Positions 43,601 to 50,432 of a stretch of DNA of 64,000 nt are shown in pieces; within the stretch, counting starts at the first letter, position 1, and every line of letters begins with the position of its first letter. Made by a program: the position numbers and the translations under genes. Source of the DNA: Notolepis coatsorum (taxonomy: Eukaryota > Chordata > Actinopteri > Aulopiformes > Paralepididae); contig OZ020587.1 in assembly GCA_963971535.1 (NCBI GenBank), positions 160,345,856 through 160,409,855 on the forward strand, in the 5' to 3' direction. Under the pieces are notes generated by a model. That model saw nothing but the letters and a program-made list of their open reading frames with translations. It had not been told where the DNA came from and made no database searches.

Positions 43601-46600
43601 GGATGGTAAATTATGAATTTAACCATGGCGATCAAAGTGTTAAAAGAGTTTTCAGAGGGGGCAGTTCGCAGGTCGAGGGGGAGAGCGTTCCAGAGCCTTG
43701 GTGCTGTCACCTCCAAGGCTCGATCACCCCTTGTTTTCAGCCTGGACCTGGGGACCACCAGGAGGTGCTGATCGGCAGATCTGAGTGAGCGGGTGTTGGT
43801 GTAGGGATGGATGAGTTCAGTGATGTAGATAGGGGCCTGACCGTGGAGTGCTCTGAAAGTGAAAGTGAGGACTTTGAAGTGAATTCTATAGTGTACCGGG
43901 AGCCAGTGCAGGGATACCAGAATGGGAGTGATGTGGTCAGGTGGCGTAACAGAGATTGCGTTCGTCACCAACCCCGGAGACGCTGGATTCGCCTGTTCGA
44001 ATCCAGCTCACAGCTCCGGGGTTGTCACCAGCTTGGCTGGCCGTTCACACTAATACAATTGGCAGTATTAGAGGGTGGGAGAAGCTGGCGGGGTGGGTCC
44101 GGGTCGTTGTAAACAGCGACTCCTACAGTTCGGTCGGGGCGCCTGCTAAGCGCAGATAGGATCTAAGGGCGGTAGTGTGATCCTTCCACACGTTACACGC
44201 TCTCAGTGAGAGTCCGCGCTGCCAGGTGAAAAGAAGCGGTTGATTGGCTAGACGTGTGTCGGAGGAAGCACGTGATAGCCTCCACTCTCCCAGACCGACT
44301 GTGGGGGGTAAGTGCGCAGCGACCAGGAAGGGGATTGGGAATTGGCATAACGACTAACATTGGGATGGGAGAAAATCGGAGGAAAAAGATCAAAAAGAAT
44401 GGGAGTGATGTGACATGATTTTTTTGACCTTGTGAGTAGCCTGGCTGCAGCATTTTGGACCATTTGTAGTTTGTCTGTGGATGATTTGGTGAGACAGGTG
44501 AAAAGTTTGAGGATATTTATAAAAGAATATATATATTTGAAAAAAAATTATTTGAATTTCTTTTATTATTATTAAAAACGAAGGTTCGAACGTCCGTTCA
44601 AAAAAACCTGACGAAGTTTGAATCCCCAAAACAGGCTTCGGGGAAACAGCCCTACACCGCAGGGCTTCAACGTCCACTTGTTTATTGCAACCAACTGAGC
44701 CCTGCAGTGTTTTGCGAGCTTGTTTTATTTATTCGTTTTATTTTCAGTATTTGCTCTTTTTCGGCTCAGCGCCTGCCCTGGTTTGAATGTGCGTGGTGTT
44801 TTATCATACCGTACCTCTGTGTATCATACTGTATCTCTATGTATCATACTGTATCTGTGTATCATACTGTACCTCTGTGTATCATACTGTATCTCTGTGT
44901 ATCATACAGTATCTGTGTATCATACCGTACCTCTGTGAAGCCGTCCTTGGGTAGAGGAATAGGTTGGCTGGGGGTCTGAGTTGTAGGGAAACTAATCATC
45001 TTCCCCTCTTCAAACGGCAGCGTAGGTATCCTGTGTAGGTATCCATAACCGATCCCACATCCCAGGCTGGAGGGAGAGAGAGAGGGAGGGAGAGAGAGAG
45101 GGAGGGAGAGAGGGTGGGAGAGCGAGAGAGAGAGGGAGAGAGAGGGAGGGAGAGAGAGGGAGAGAGAGAGAGAGGGAGAGAGTGAGGGAGGGAGAGAGAG
45201 CGAGAGAGAGAGAGAGCAAGAGAGCGAGAGAGAGCTTTGTCAATCCAAATTGAAATTGTTGTTATCAGTTGTGACAAGAGGCCTTCATGCAGCAACACAC
45301 CAACAGTCATACAGTAACGTATAACATGAACAGAGAGCCTGAAGGCACAATATGGTATTGGCAGATTTGCAGACAGTAAACGGATAGTACAGGGTATCTG
45401 CAGGTTTAGCCCAGTCATATTTAATGCTTTTTAAGACTTTTTAATGCCACTCAGAATTAAATTTAATACCAATTTCACAATAACAAAATGACAAAAATCT
45501 TGCAATGACACCAATTAGTTTAAGTTTAGGGACACATTGGTCCAAAGATGTTTATTAAAACATAACTTGGAAACTTAAAAATCTTGAACTTAAAGGAGTA
45601 ACTGGATTGGATGAATTTCAACAAAGGGGTGACCAAACATAAATAGCAAATATAACAAAATATACCAGGGGCCAAGCAGCAAGTGCAACAGCCACTGTCA
45701 GAACACATAACTATTACCACCCTCCCCAGGGTATCAAAAAAGTAAACCAACAAACAAGATTCTTGTGCCGGATCTCCTCTCTGGTAAACAAGAATAGTAA
45801 TACCCTGAAGACTCTAACAGGAGCACTCATTCAAGGGTACTACGACTATGCTTGCACCTCATGGTACCAAAGCACCTCAAAGGCCCTAAAAACAAGATTA
45901 CAAACATCACAAAACAAACTGGTCAGACTACTGCTTAACCTCACTCCTAAAACCCACTTTACCCCTGCCCACATTCAAAACCGCTCTTAAAGAGCACCTA
46001 CGGGAGGCTGCAATTAGAAACTGGGCACCGTAAATGTCCAAACCCCCCCCACCCCCCCTCCTAATGTACAGTCTCCTCCCCATCATATGTATATATTTTC
46101 TGTTAGGATCTCTGGGTAACAGTACTGTATATTTGCATATCGTATATGTCACAATTGTAACACTACAGTACTATATAGTATACCTGTATGTCATGTATGT
46201 CCCTATGCCATAAATGTCATGATGTCATGTATGTTGAGTATGTCATAAATGTCATGTCACTATAATTGAAAATGGGGGACCCTGATGTAAACAAGACACA
46301 CGTCTTTCTCTGGTCTGCATCCCCTTAACAATTGTGTGTATTGAGCCGTACTGTATTGTACCCATTCTGCAATCTGTTAAATAAAGTTTTCATTCATTCA
46401 TCCAGTTGTTTTGTTTTTGTGGTTTTGGTTGAATGAATACTTTGTTTAACAGATTGCAGAATGGGTACAATACAGTACGGCTCAATACACACAATTGTTA
46501 AGGGGATGCAGACCAGAGAAAGACGTTTGTCTTGTTTACATCAGGGTCCCCCATTTTCAATTCATAGTGACATTTATGACATACTCAACATACATGACAT

Positions 46601-49184
46601 TTATGGCATAGGGACATATAGTACTGTACCGTTACATTTGTGACATATACGATATGCAAATATACAGTACTGTTACCCATAGATCCTAACATACATGAGA
46701 GGATACTGTACGTCATTAGGAGGGGGTGGGTGGGAGGAAAAAATACATAGTGGGTGAAGATCTCATCGAACATAAACACAAACGTGTCCTTGTTTACATC
46801 CGTGAATAGATTATTTTCAAGTTAAGACCTCAGCTTCAAGCTTTGGCATGGAGCCGAATGTTATCCGGACTTCTGTTGGTGCAGATGTTATAGTCCTACC
46901 TGAGATGGCGCAGCTGGTGTGGAGGCAGGGGCTGAAAATAAATGCGAAATAGTAGTTTGCAGGCGGTTTTTGCAGAACGCTCAGCATGTGCGACGCGACT
47001 GCTCTTTTTTTGCAGCAGCAGCAGCAGGGCTTGTAATGGTCTTTGACTGGGACCAACCATCGCGCAAACAGTGGATTGTCGAGCCAGTTCTCGTTAAATT
47101 GGCACTTAGTTTCCCATATTAACGAGTGCAAATGCTAAACTAAACTAAACGTAACGTTAGCGTTATCGCTTCGCCTTGCTAACGTTAGCTAGACTCCGTT
47201 GCTGAAATGGTTCCCCGGCCAACACATTACACAAGGAGTTGTGTTGGTTCCGCCCCATTCCGGTCTGCGTGATTCTACAATGAAAAGTCAAACTTTATCT
47301 CCCGTTATAGTTTTCCCCCAGATTTCATAATAAAACATAAGATGACATGGGATTTTATCTTTCCTTTCTATGGCATTTTTAAGACCTCTGAAAATGGATT
47401 TAAGACATTTTAAGACAAACTAAGGCCTTAATAATTGATAAACAAATTTAAGACCTTTTAAGACTTTTTAAGGATCCGCGGACACCCTGTAGTAAACAAC
47501 ATATGCGTGTACATTAAGTAGCATTATTTCTCCTCGCAGATTTTCAAATAAGCTAGGGTTGCACAACATAGACAAAATACCAGATTCTTATTATTTGACA
47601 TAGGCTTATATTGTACTTGAAATGTGATTTGCAATATATATATTTTGAATTTAAATCTACTTTTAATTAAATTAAATTATTGTAGACCGGCAGCTTTAAC
47701 TTCAGTAATTATTCAATGTTTTTAAGCTAATTATATTATTATTATTATAATAATTGTTTTATCTCACTGAAAGTCTGAAACCAATGGTCAGATGGATGCT
47801 TCAATGTACATGTTCGCTGTTTACAAACATACCGTGTTCGAGCCAATCAGCAATACCAACTGAGTCACGTGACTAAATGTCGCCTCAGACCTGCGCGAGG
47901 TGCTGCGCTAAAAGAATACGACAGGGCTCTATGGAGAAACCATGGCACTCCCCTAACTAAAAGTTGTTTCAAATGAAAACGGCTGGGTGTCATTTAGCCA
48001 AATCAGCGTGGTTGTGAGTGCGAGTCTTTCACCTTTTACATATCTAGCTTTGGCATGGATTGATTGTTTAGATCGCTAGCATGGCTAACAAATGCAAATA
48101 TATTGTAGTTTGCCCCGTTGTTCTGACCAGGATTACATTCCTTTCCGCTCCGGCGATGCGCGCGCACACAGAGTCTGACGTATACAGCGAACAGGTCTAT
48201 ATAGAGCAAAGAGGGGTGTTAGCCATCAGGATCATTGCACAATGATAACATTTGCAGATGTCTCGGCTTTGATAGGCCTTTTAATTGACAATGACACCGG
48301 TTTATAGAGCAGAGATTAACCACTTTTACGACCAGTGTTCAAATAACTCAAACAACTCCCAACCAGGGCAGGTACTGAGTTGAAAATAAACAAATAAACA
48401 AACAGCTCGCAAACAACAGCTGGAATGCTGATGACCCTACAGAACAAAGCCTTCCCCCCCTGGCCTTCCTTGTGTGTGTTCTTCTCATGCAGCCTGTATA
48501 ATCAAATACCGGTATACAAGTGCAGCTCAATAAATTAGAATATCGTGGAAAAGTCTATATATTCCTCTGTATTGATGCAGTAATTTGTGCAAAAGGAGCC
48601 CCAACCAAGTACTGAGTGAACATACATGAAGATACTTTTTCAGAAGGCCGACATTTCTATATTACAATTTTCTTTTTTTTTATTATTGGTCTTATGTAAT
48701 ATTCAAACTTTCTGAGATATTGAATTTGGGGTTGTAAGCCATAATCATCTAAATTAAAACAAATAAAGGCTTGAAATATTTCACTTTGTGTGTAATGAAT
48801 CTATAATCTATGAGTTTCGCTTTTTTAATTGAATTACTGAAATAAAATAAGTTGTCCACGATATTCAAATTTATTGAGCTGCACCTGTATGTAGGCTGCC
48901 AATAATAATGTGCAATGAGCAGGAAAAGACAGCGTGCCGTCGTATGTACTGTTGTATTGTCTGACGAGTACAGTGCTGTGAGAAGGGGTTTCTCCTTGGG
49001 GACGATAAAGATCAAAGTGCAAAGTGTAAAGGTCGGGTTGATAATGTCCTCACCTCCCCTCCCCGCCCCACTCTGAGTGCGGTGTGATGACCACCTCCCG
49101 GCAGGTGTCCGTGTCCGTGTTGTACACGTAGAGTTTCAGGCCCTTGCCCTCGTGAGACTTGATGAGAGAGAACAGGTCTTCACT
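16377..49184 (-). CDS. gorasp2: Golgi reassembly stacking protein 2 (GRASP55), second PDZ to C-terminus
   Basis: Peripheral Golgi protein that tethers cisternae through two N-terminal PDZ-like GRASP domains; a proline-rich regulatory tail follows. Six - strand exons lie in the window: 49184-49054, 45066-44931, 40451-40319, 31136-31050, 19872-19759 and 16612-16377. They total 837 bases, exactly 279 codons with the stop, and every junction keeps phase. The first two encode the second GRASP domain ([60 protein letters not shown]). The rest encode the tail ([46 protein letters not shown]), which matches my recollection of vertebrate GORASP2. The myristoylated first GRASP domain lies beyond the right edge. 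Introns are heavily invaded by repeats, but the coding sequence is open. Confidence 0.95.
16613..17271. other. gorasp2 intron with repeat fragments
   Basis: 16678-16800 is an interspersed repeat (TTTATTTGTATAGCAACCTT and CTGCAGCTCAAAGTGCTTCA). Its relative at 63319 was split by the Gypsy provirus. 17118-17232 holds five or six 22-base units GACCCTTCAAACCTCCCACTTT. Confidence 0.65.
17448..17635 (-). mobile_element. tRNA-derived SINE inside the Tc1-like element
   Basis: Flanked by ACATGTTCCC at 17438-17447 and 17636-17645. Read on the -, the head is GGTGCCAGGGTGGCGCACCA with a B-box-like GGTTCGTCTCCCG. It ends in an A-rich tail (T-rich on +, 17448-17475). Its family differs from the 460-480-base SINEs elsewhere in the window. 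Confidence 0.82.
17700..17950. repeat. LINE-derived interspersed repeat
   Basis: Shares GTGCAATAGTAATATACAAT, CATACTGGCCAGCAG and ATTATATGCAGGTATGTACA with the family at 11110-11370, 40850-41390 and 63815-63915. 17951-18380 is unassigned sequence inside the Tc1-like element. Confidence 0.6.
19389..19758 (-). other. gorasp2 intron, nothing recognised
   Basis: AT-rich intronic DNA next to the exon at 19759-19872. No gene or clear repeat. Confidence 0.5.
19759..19872 (-). CDS. gorasp2: gorasp2 exon (LPNLPNLN segment)
   Basis: On the - strand the acceptor is CTCCACAG and the donor CAAG|GTACTG. It encodes [20 protein letters not shown] then [18 protein letters not shown]. The [14 protein letters not shown] pattern is a strong match to vertebrate GORASP2. 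Confidence 0.95.
19919..20252. mobile_element. hAT MITE (GGGCTGGGCGAT family)
   Basis: Ends TAGGGCTGGGCGATATGGCC and ATCGCCCAGCCCTA. An exact 8-base target duplication, AACCAAAC, lies at 19911-19918 and 20253-20260. It is 334 bases, AT-rich and non-coding. Confidence 0.9.
20376..21599 (+). repeat. BEL/Pao 5' LTR
   Basis: 1224 bases, TGTTAC...TTACA, nearly identical to 25478-26701. A candidate primer-binding stretch begins right after it (TTGGTCCTTCGAGCCCCGGA). Confidence 0.93.
21660..24300 (+). mobile_element. BEL/Pao gag region
   Basis: The part begins with a hydrophilic region containing short alanine-rich repeats. The Pao-type gag domain (DUF1759-like) is near 23110-23560, and cysteine/histidine zinc knuckles are near 23790-24170. 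Described as a fossil part of the BEL element. Confidence 0.8.
24301..24840 (+). mobile_element. BEL/Pao aspartic protease region
   Basis: Recognised from the Pao-type retropepsin context ([11 protein letters not shown]) and the conserved block after it ([24 protein letters not shown]). It is followed by sequence in which no further pol domain was recognised. Confidence 0.82.
25478..26701 (+). repeat. BEL/Pao 3' LTR
   Basis: 1224 bases, about 99.7% identical to the 5' LTR by eye. Confidence 0.93.
26707..26934 (-). repeat. Repeat fragment with a hammerhead-like motif
   Basis: Read on the -, 26867-26831 shows CCTGATGCAGACCAGCTTGG then TCCAAACATGTTGGC. This is the layout of a hammerhead ribozyme core (CTGATGA, a stem-loop, then GAAAC), but with changes at two core positions. 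Many interspersed retroelements carry such motifs. The class of this fragment is not determined. Confidence 0.4.
26935..27203. repeat. Tandem repeat of about 66-70 bp
   Basis: Four or five units with GAGAGAGACTCATTATGC, ACGACGCATGTAAGC and GTGCACTGCGTTCC-type segments. The array resumes at about 27856-27900 after the hAT insertion. Confidence 0.85.
27204..27855. mobile_element. hAT MITE (TAGTGATGCACGATAT family), carrying a second MITE
   Basis: Ends TAGTGATGCACGATATATCG and CACATCGGTGCATCACTA. It interrupts the 66-70-bp array. A target duplication could not be confirmed in the repetitive flank. A second MITE fills 27243-27584. Confidence 0.85.
27243..27584. mobile_element. hAT MITE nested in another hAT MITE
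   Basis: Ends TAGGGTTGGGCATCGTTTGG and CGGTGCCCAACCCTA. The 8-base duplication is AATATCGG at 27235-27242 and AATATCAG at 27585-27592, with one mismatch. Confidence 0.88.
27856..28544 (-). other. gorasp2 intron with degenerate repeats
   Basis: The right end TTTTTTGCAGTGT near 28164 resembles the CACTGCAAAAAA terminus of fish hAT-like MITEs, but no left partner is clear. (CAAT)n-like units lie at 28450-28480. The rest is unassigned. Confidence 0.4.
28545..30990 (-). mobile_element. 5'-truncated LINE (RT-bearing), family A
   Basis: A non-LTR retrotransposon with a 3' tail of CATT repeats (28545-28580 on +). The frame from 30963 to 29488 holds a reverse transcriptase: [93 protein letters not shown]. 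The C-terminal segment continues in another frame from 29483 to 28941 ([20 protein letters not shown]), so one frameshift separates them near 29485. The endonuclease is absent because the copy is 5'-truncated. The 5' edge lies within about 60 bases of the donor of the gorasp2 exon at 31050. The clade is not assigned; jockey/I-type is possible. Confidence 0.88.
31050..31136 (-). CDS. gorasp2: gorasp2 exon ([16 protein letters not shown])
   Basis: On the - strand the acceptor is CTCTTGCAG and the donor CCAG|GTTAGT; 87 bases. It encodes [20 protein letters not shown] then GNPAAMSP. It corresponds to the human segment I recall as GVPTVPLLPPQVNQSLTSVP. Confidence 0.94.
31905..32522. mobile_element. 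Near-perfect foldback element with TTAA target
   Basis: 618 bases, flanked by TTAA at 31901-31904 and 32523-32526. Arms 31905-32200 and 32228-32522 are almost exact inverted copies around a 27-base loop. Ends AGGACGACTCC and GGAGTCGTCCT. No coding capacity. TTAA targets suggest piggyBac or Kolobok. Confidence 0.92.
32961..33593 (+). CDS. LINE family B ORF1 (nucleic-acid-binding protein), with an early stop
   Basis: The first segment, from ATG at 32961, encodes a charged coiled coil ([39 protein letters not shown]) and is stopped near 33131. The longer frame 33144-33593 continues with [40 protein letters not shown] and [20 protein letters not shown]. This looks like the RRM/C-terminal part of L1-type ORF1 proteins. 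Confidence 0.7.
33880..36361 (+). CDS. LINE family B ORF2: endonuclease and reverse transcriptase
   Basis: The APE-type endonuclease starts in one frame ([32 protein letters not shown]) and continues in another from about 34190 ([20 protein letters not shown]), so one frameshift is present. The reverse transcriptase shows [76 protein letters not shown] and [14 protein letters not shown]. The catalytic FADD is present, but the usual KAFD and GVPQGS motifs read KAID and GVTQGS. A segment before it (33650-33880) repeats the start of ORF2 in diverged form. Confidence 0.85.
36366..37317 (+). mobile_element. piggyBac-like MITE, copy 2, inside LINE ORF2
   Basis: 952 bases between TTAA at 36362-36365 and 37318-37321, with ends CACTTTGGTTGCC and GGCACCCAAAGTG. 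It is closely similar to 3696-4647, with identical length. It splits the LINE's reverse-transcriptase frame, so it is younger than that LINE insertion. Confidence 0.92.
38875..39570. mobile_element. hAT foldback element (GGATGTCCCGATC family)
   Basis: Ends TATGGATGTCCCGATC and GATCGGGACATCCCTA, with an exact 8-base duplication ATTACATC at 38867-38874 and 39571-39578. Long inverted arms (for example TTTGCCAAAACAAAGCAATA and CTGCAGAACGGCAGACCAGC on the left, mirrored on the right) face across a spacer of about 160 bases. Non-coding. Confidence 0.92.
40319..40451 (-). CDS. gorasp2: gorasp2 exon ([16 protein letters not shown])
   Basis: On the - strand the acceptor is GTCCTCCAG and the donor CAAACAG|GTAACA; 133 bases, phase 0 in. 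It encodes [20 protein letters not shown] then [20 protein letters not shown]. The [14 protein letters not shown] core is diagnostic of GORASP2. Confidence 0.95.
40452..41420 (-). other. gorasp2 intron with LINE-derived repeat
   Basis: 40850-41390 is the best copy of the interspersed repeat also at 11110, 17700 and 63815. It contains the segment GCTGGCCAGTAGACTTACTA and ends TGTACTTGATGAGACAATAC then an ATCTAATCTAATCC tail, as in 3' ends of fish LINEs. Confidence 0.6.
41421..41600. mobile_element. Serial palindromic TTAA hairpins
   Basis: TTAACCC/GGGTTAA units recur at about 30-base spacing (TTAA near 41421, 41451, 41484, 41515, 41546 and 41577). They are separated by TTTCACTGCCGCACTACAGA-type segments and their inverted copies. 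The pattern suggests repeated insertion at TTAA or local amplification. Confidence 0.7.
41601..42407 (-). other. gorasp2 intron, nothing recognised
   Basis: AT-rich sequence with A runs near 42180-42210. A GC-richer patch at 41980-42080 shows no convincing coding frame. Confidence 0.45.
42695..43639 (-). mobile_element. piggyBac-like MITE, copy 3 (inverted, diverged)
   Basis: 945 bases between TTAA at 42691-42694 and 43640-43643, with ends CACTTTAATCGCC and GGCGATCAAAGTG. It is an inverted, more diverged copy of the 952-base family. Confidence 0.9.
43936..44396 (+). mobile_element. tRNA-derived SINE, copy 1
   Basis: A 461-base SINE with exact 16-base flanks GAATGGGAGTGATGTG at 43920-43935 and 44397-44412. 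The head has an A-box-like AGGTGGCGTAACAG and a B-box TTCGAATCCAGC. The body contains GCGACTCCTACAG and the tail GGGATGGGAGAAAATCGG with an A-rich end. Copies are at 49209-49687 (-) and 52133-52614 (+). Confidence 0.9.
44501..44804 (-). other. gorasp2 intron, nothing recognised
   Basis: AT-rich sequence just downstream (in the gene's sense) of the donor-bearing array. Confidence 0.45.
44805..44935 (-). repeat. 18-20-bp minisatellite copying a gorasp2 5' splice site
   Basis: Seven units on the - strand of the form CAGAGGTACGGTATGATACA, CAGATACTGTATGATACA and CAGAGATACAGTATGATACA. The first unit spans the exon end ACAGAG|GTACGG. GAG|GTACGG or GAG|GTACAG recurs in the fourth (GT at 44872-44871) and seventh (GT at 44814-44813) units. 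Confidence 0.93.
44931..45066 (-). CDS. gorasp2: gorasp2 exon (end of second GRASP domain)
   Basis: On the - strand the acceptor is CCCTCCAG and the donor AGAG|GTACGG; 136 bases. It encodes [40 protein letters not shown] and DGFTE. The [13 protein letters not shown] block is a hallmark of GRASP proteins. Confidence 0.96.
45067..45235 (-). repeat. (CT)-rich microsatellite abutting a gorasp2 acceptor
   Basis: Pure pyrimidine (CTCTCTCC) on the sense strand for about 165 bases, ending at the acceptor of the exon at 45066. Read as protein it gives Ser/Leu repeats, which are spurious. Confidence 0.93.
45755..46405 (+). mobile_element. LINE family A 3' fragment (+)
   Basis: Encodes [30 protein letters not shown] and [20 protein letters not shown], the C-terminal segment also seen at 28941-29483. 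It is followed by the family's 3' untranslated part and a CATT-type tail. Confidence 0.85.
46430..46790 (-). mobile_element. LINE family A 3' fragment (-)
   Basis: Starts GAATGAATACTTTGTTTAAC and matches the 3' untranslated part at 28560-28920. With the preceding fragment it forms a tail-to-tail pair about 25 bases apart. Confidence 0.82.
47495..48516 (-). other. gorasp2 intron, nothing recognised
   Basis: AT-rich intronic DNA without a recognised gene or repeat family. Confidence 0.45.
48517..48887. mobile_element. MITE with TA target (GTGCAGCTCAATAAATT family)
   Basis: 371 bases. The left end is CAAGTGCAGCTCAATAAATT and the right AAATTTATTGAGCTGCACCTG, with TA at 48515-48516 and 48888-48889. 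TA targets place it with the Tc1/mariner/pogo group. Non-coding. Confidence 0.85.
49054..49184 (-). CDS. gorasp2: gorasp2 exon (second GRASP domain)
   Basis: On the - strand the acceptor is CACCACCAG and the donor GGGAG|GTGAGG; 131 bases. It encodes [40 protein letters not shown] and GEG. It starts on a codon boundary and ends two bases into a serine codon completed by the next exon. A SINE lies just upstream of its acceptor. Confidence 0.96.
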
Positions 49185-49208
49185 CTGGTGGTGGAGAGCA
49201 GATGACAC

Positions 49209-49687
49209 GTTATTTTTTTTGTATCCACTTTTTCTCCTCCTTTTTCTGTGTTTTTCTCCCATCCCAATTTAGTCGTGCCAATTCCCCCCTCCCCTGTCTT
49301 GATCGTTGCTCGCATGTGCCCGCCACTGGTCGGTCATAGGGAGGGTTGATAGATACTATCACATGTCCCCTCCGATACATGCGGAGTCAGCCAGCCACAG
49401 CTTTTCACCTGCCAGCATGGACTCTCATTGGCGAGGTGTAACGTGTGGGAGGTCACACTACCCTCGCCATCTCCTGTCCTTGCTGTGCAGGCGCCCTGAC
49501 CGACCTGTAGGAGTCGCTGTTTACAACGACCAGATTACCACCCATCGACTCCCCTCCCGCTGACTCTGCCAATTGAGTTAGTATGACGGCCGGCCCAAGC
49601 CGGAGGCAACGCTGACAGCCGGATTCGATACCGATGTCTCTTGCGTTGGTGACGAGCGCTTAGACTGCTGCGCCACCCAGCCGCCCC
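49209..49687 (-). mobile_element. tRNA-derived SINE, copy 2, beside a gorasp2 acceptor
   Basis: Flanked by AGCAGATGACAC at 49197-49208 and 49688-49699. Read on the -, the head is GGCTGGGTGGCGCAGCAGTC and the body includes GCGACTCCTACAGG. The tail GTGGATACAAAAAAAATAAC ends 24 bases before the exon at 49184. Confidence 0.92.
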
Positions 49688-49780
49688 AGCAGATGACACT
49701 TTAGTACTTTAATATAGATCATATATATAGCATGAACAATAATTCTGTATATACCATATATATATTTTTTATTCTTACAG

Positions 49781-49883
<103 letters not shown>

Positions 49884-49895
49884 GGTTATTTGTAT

Positions 49896-50276
49896 TGTGG
49901 CAACCCCAAGCCACCCCTGGGCTTGGTGATTGATGGGCGCTACGTGGCGACCCAATGGCTGGGCGCTGCCCATGTTTGGGCGTCCGCTTCCGGACGCACC
50001 TGTCACTAGAGACCCATCAGAAGTGATTAGGTGATTAGCGAATCACGGCGCGGTGCGCCTGTTGGGGAGGGGGGACTTAATGGAGCCGAGGAGCCTCCTC
50101 TCAGTCCCCCGTAGCAGCGCAAGGCAAAAGGCCACAGAGCGGAGACGCCGCCCGGCCGACAGATTATCGCCAACAAGCAATTATTATTTGAATAGAAAAT
50201 AAAGAGCATGATTTTGGGAACTGCAACCTGTCTGTGTGTTGTTTATTCTGCCACCCCTACACCTGGAATTGCCACA
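49896..50276 (+). repeat. Gmr1-like 5' LTR
   Basis: 381 bases matching 62937-63318. It contains a TTGGGCGTCCGCTTCCGGAC palindromic stretch and an AATAAAGAGCATG signal near its end. Confidence 0.94.
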
Positions 50277-50357
50277 GTGGTGGAGAATGCGGGCATAGTC
50301 TACTGGCAATCAGGGGTGCGGAATAAACAACAATAGACTTTATCGAAGTAGAATAAA

Positions 50358-50417
<60 letters not shown>

Positions 50418-50432
50418 ATAACGAAAAGAAGC

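Larger units (their letters stand above)
42408..44500. repeat. Old interspersed repeat split by a MITE and a SINE
   Basis: The segments 42408-42690, 43644-43935 and 44413-44500 read on as one diverged repeat (TTTATTTATATAGCACCCTT, AGAGCGTTCCAGAGCC, GAATTCTATAGTGTACCGGG, CTGCAGCATTTTGGACC). Their type is common in fish genomes. The class is not determined. Confidence 0.55.
45390..47489. mobile_element. DNA-transposon-like repeat (CAGGGT ends) with LINE inserts
   Basis: The ends are CAGGGTATCTGCAGG and CCGCGGACACCCTG, with AAGACTTTTTAATGCC and TTTTAAGACTTTTTAAGG just inside. TAGTA flanks both sides (45385-45389 and 47490-47494). The interior carries LINE fragments at 45755-46405 and 46430-46790. 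No transposase was recognised and the superfamily is uncertain. Confidence 0.65.

Noticed and set aside
44140-44460. tRNA-like A and B boxes as real tRNA genes
   Set aside because: They form the heads of SINEs with target duplications and A-rich tails, not a folded tRNA gene; the same holds at 17448, 49209 and 52133.
45010-45420. Leu/Ser-repeat open frames on the - strand
   Set aside because: Microsatellite translation in the wrong frame; the true gorasp2 exon frame ([14 protein letters not shown]) differs.
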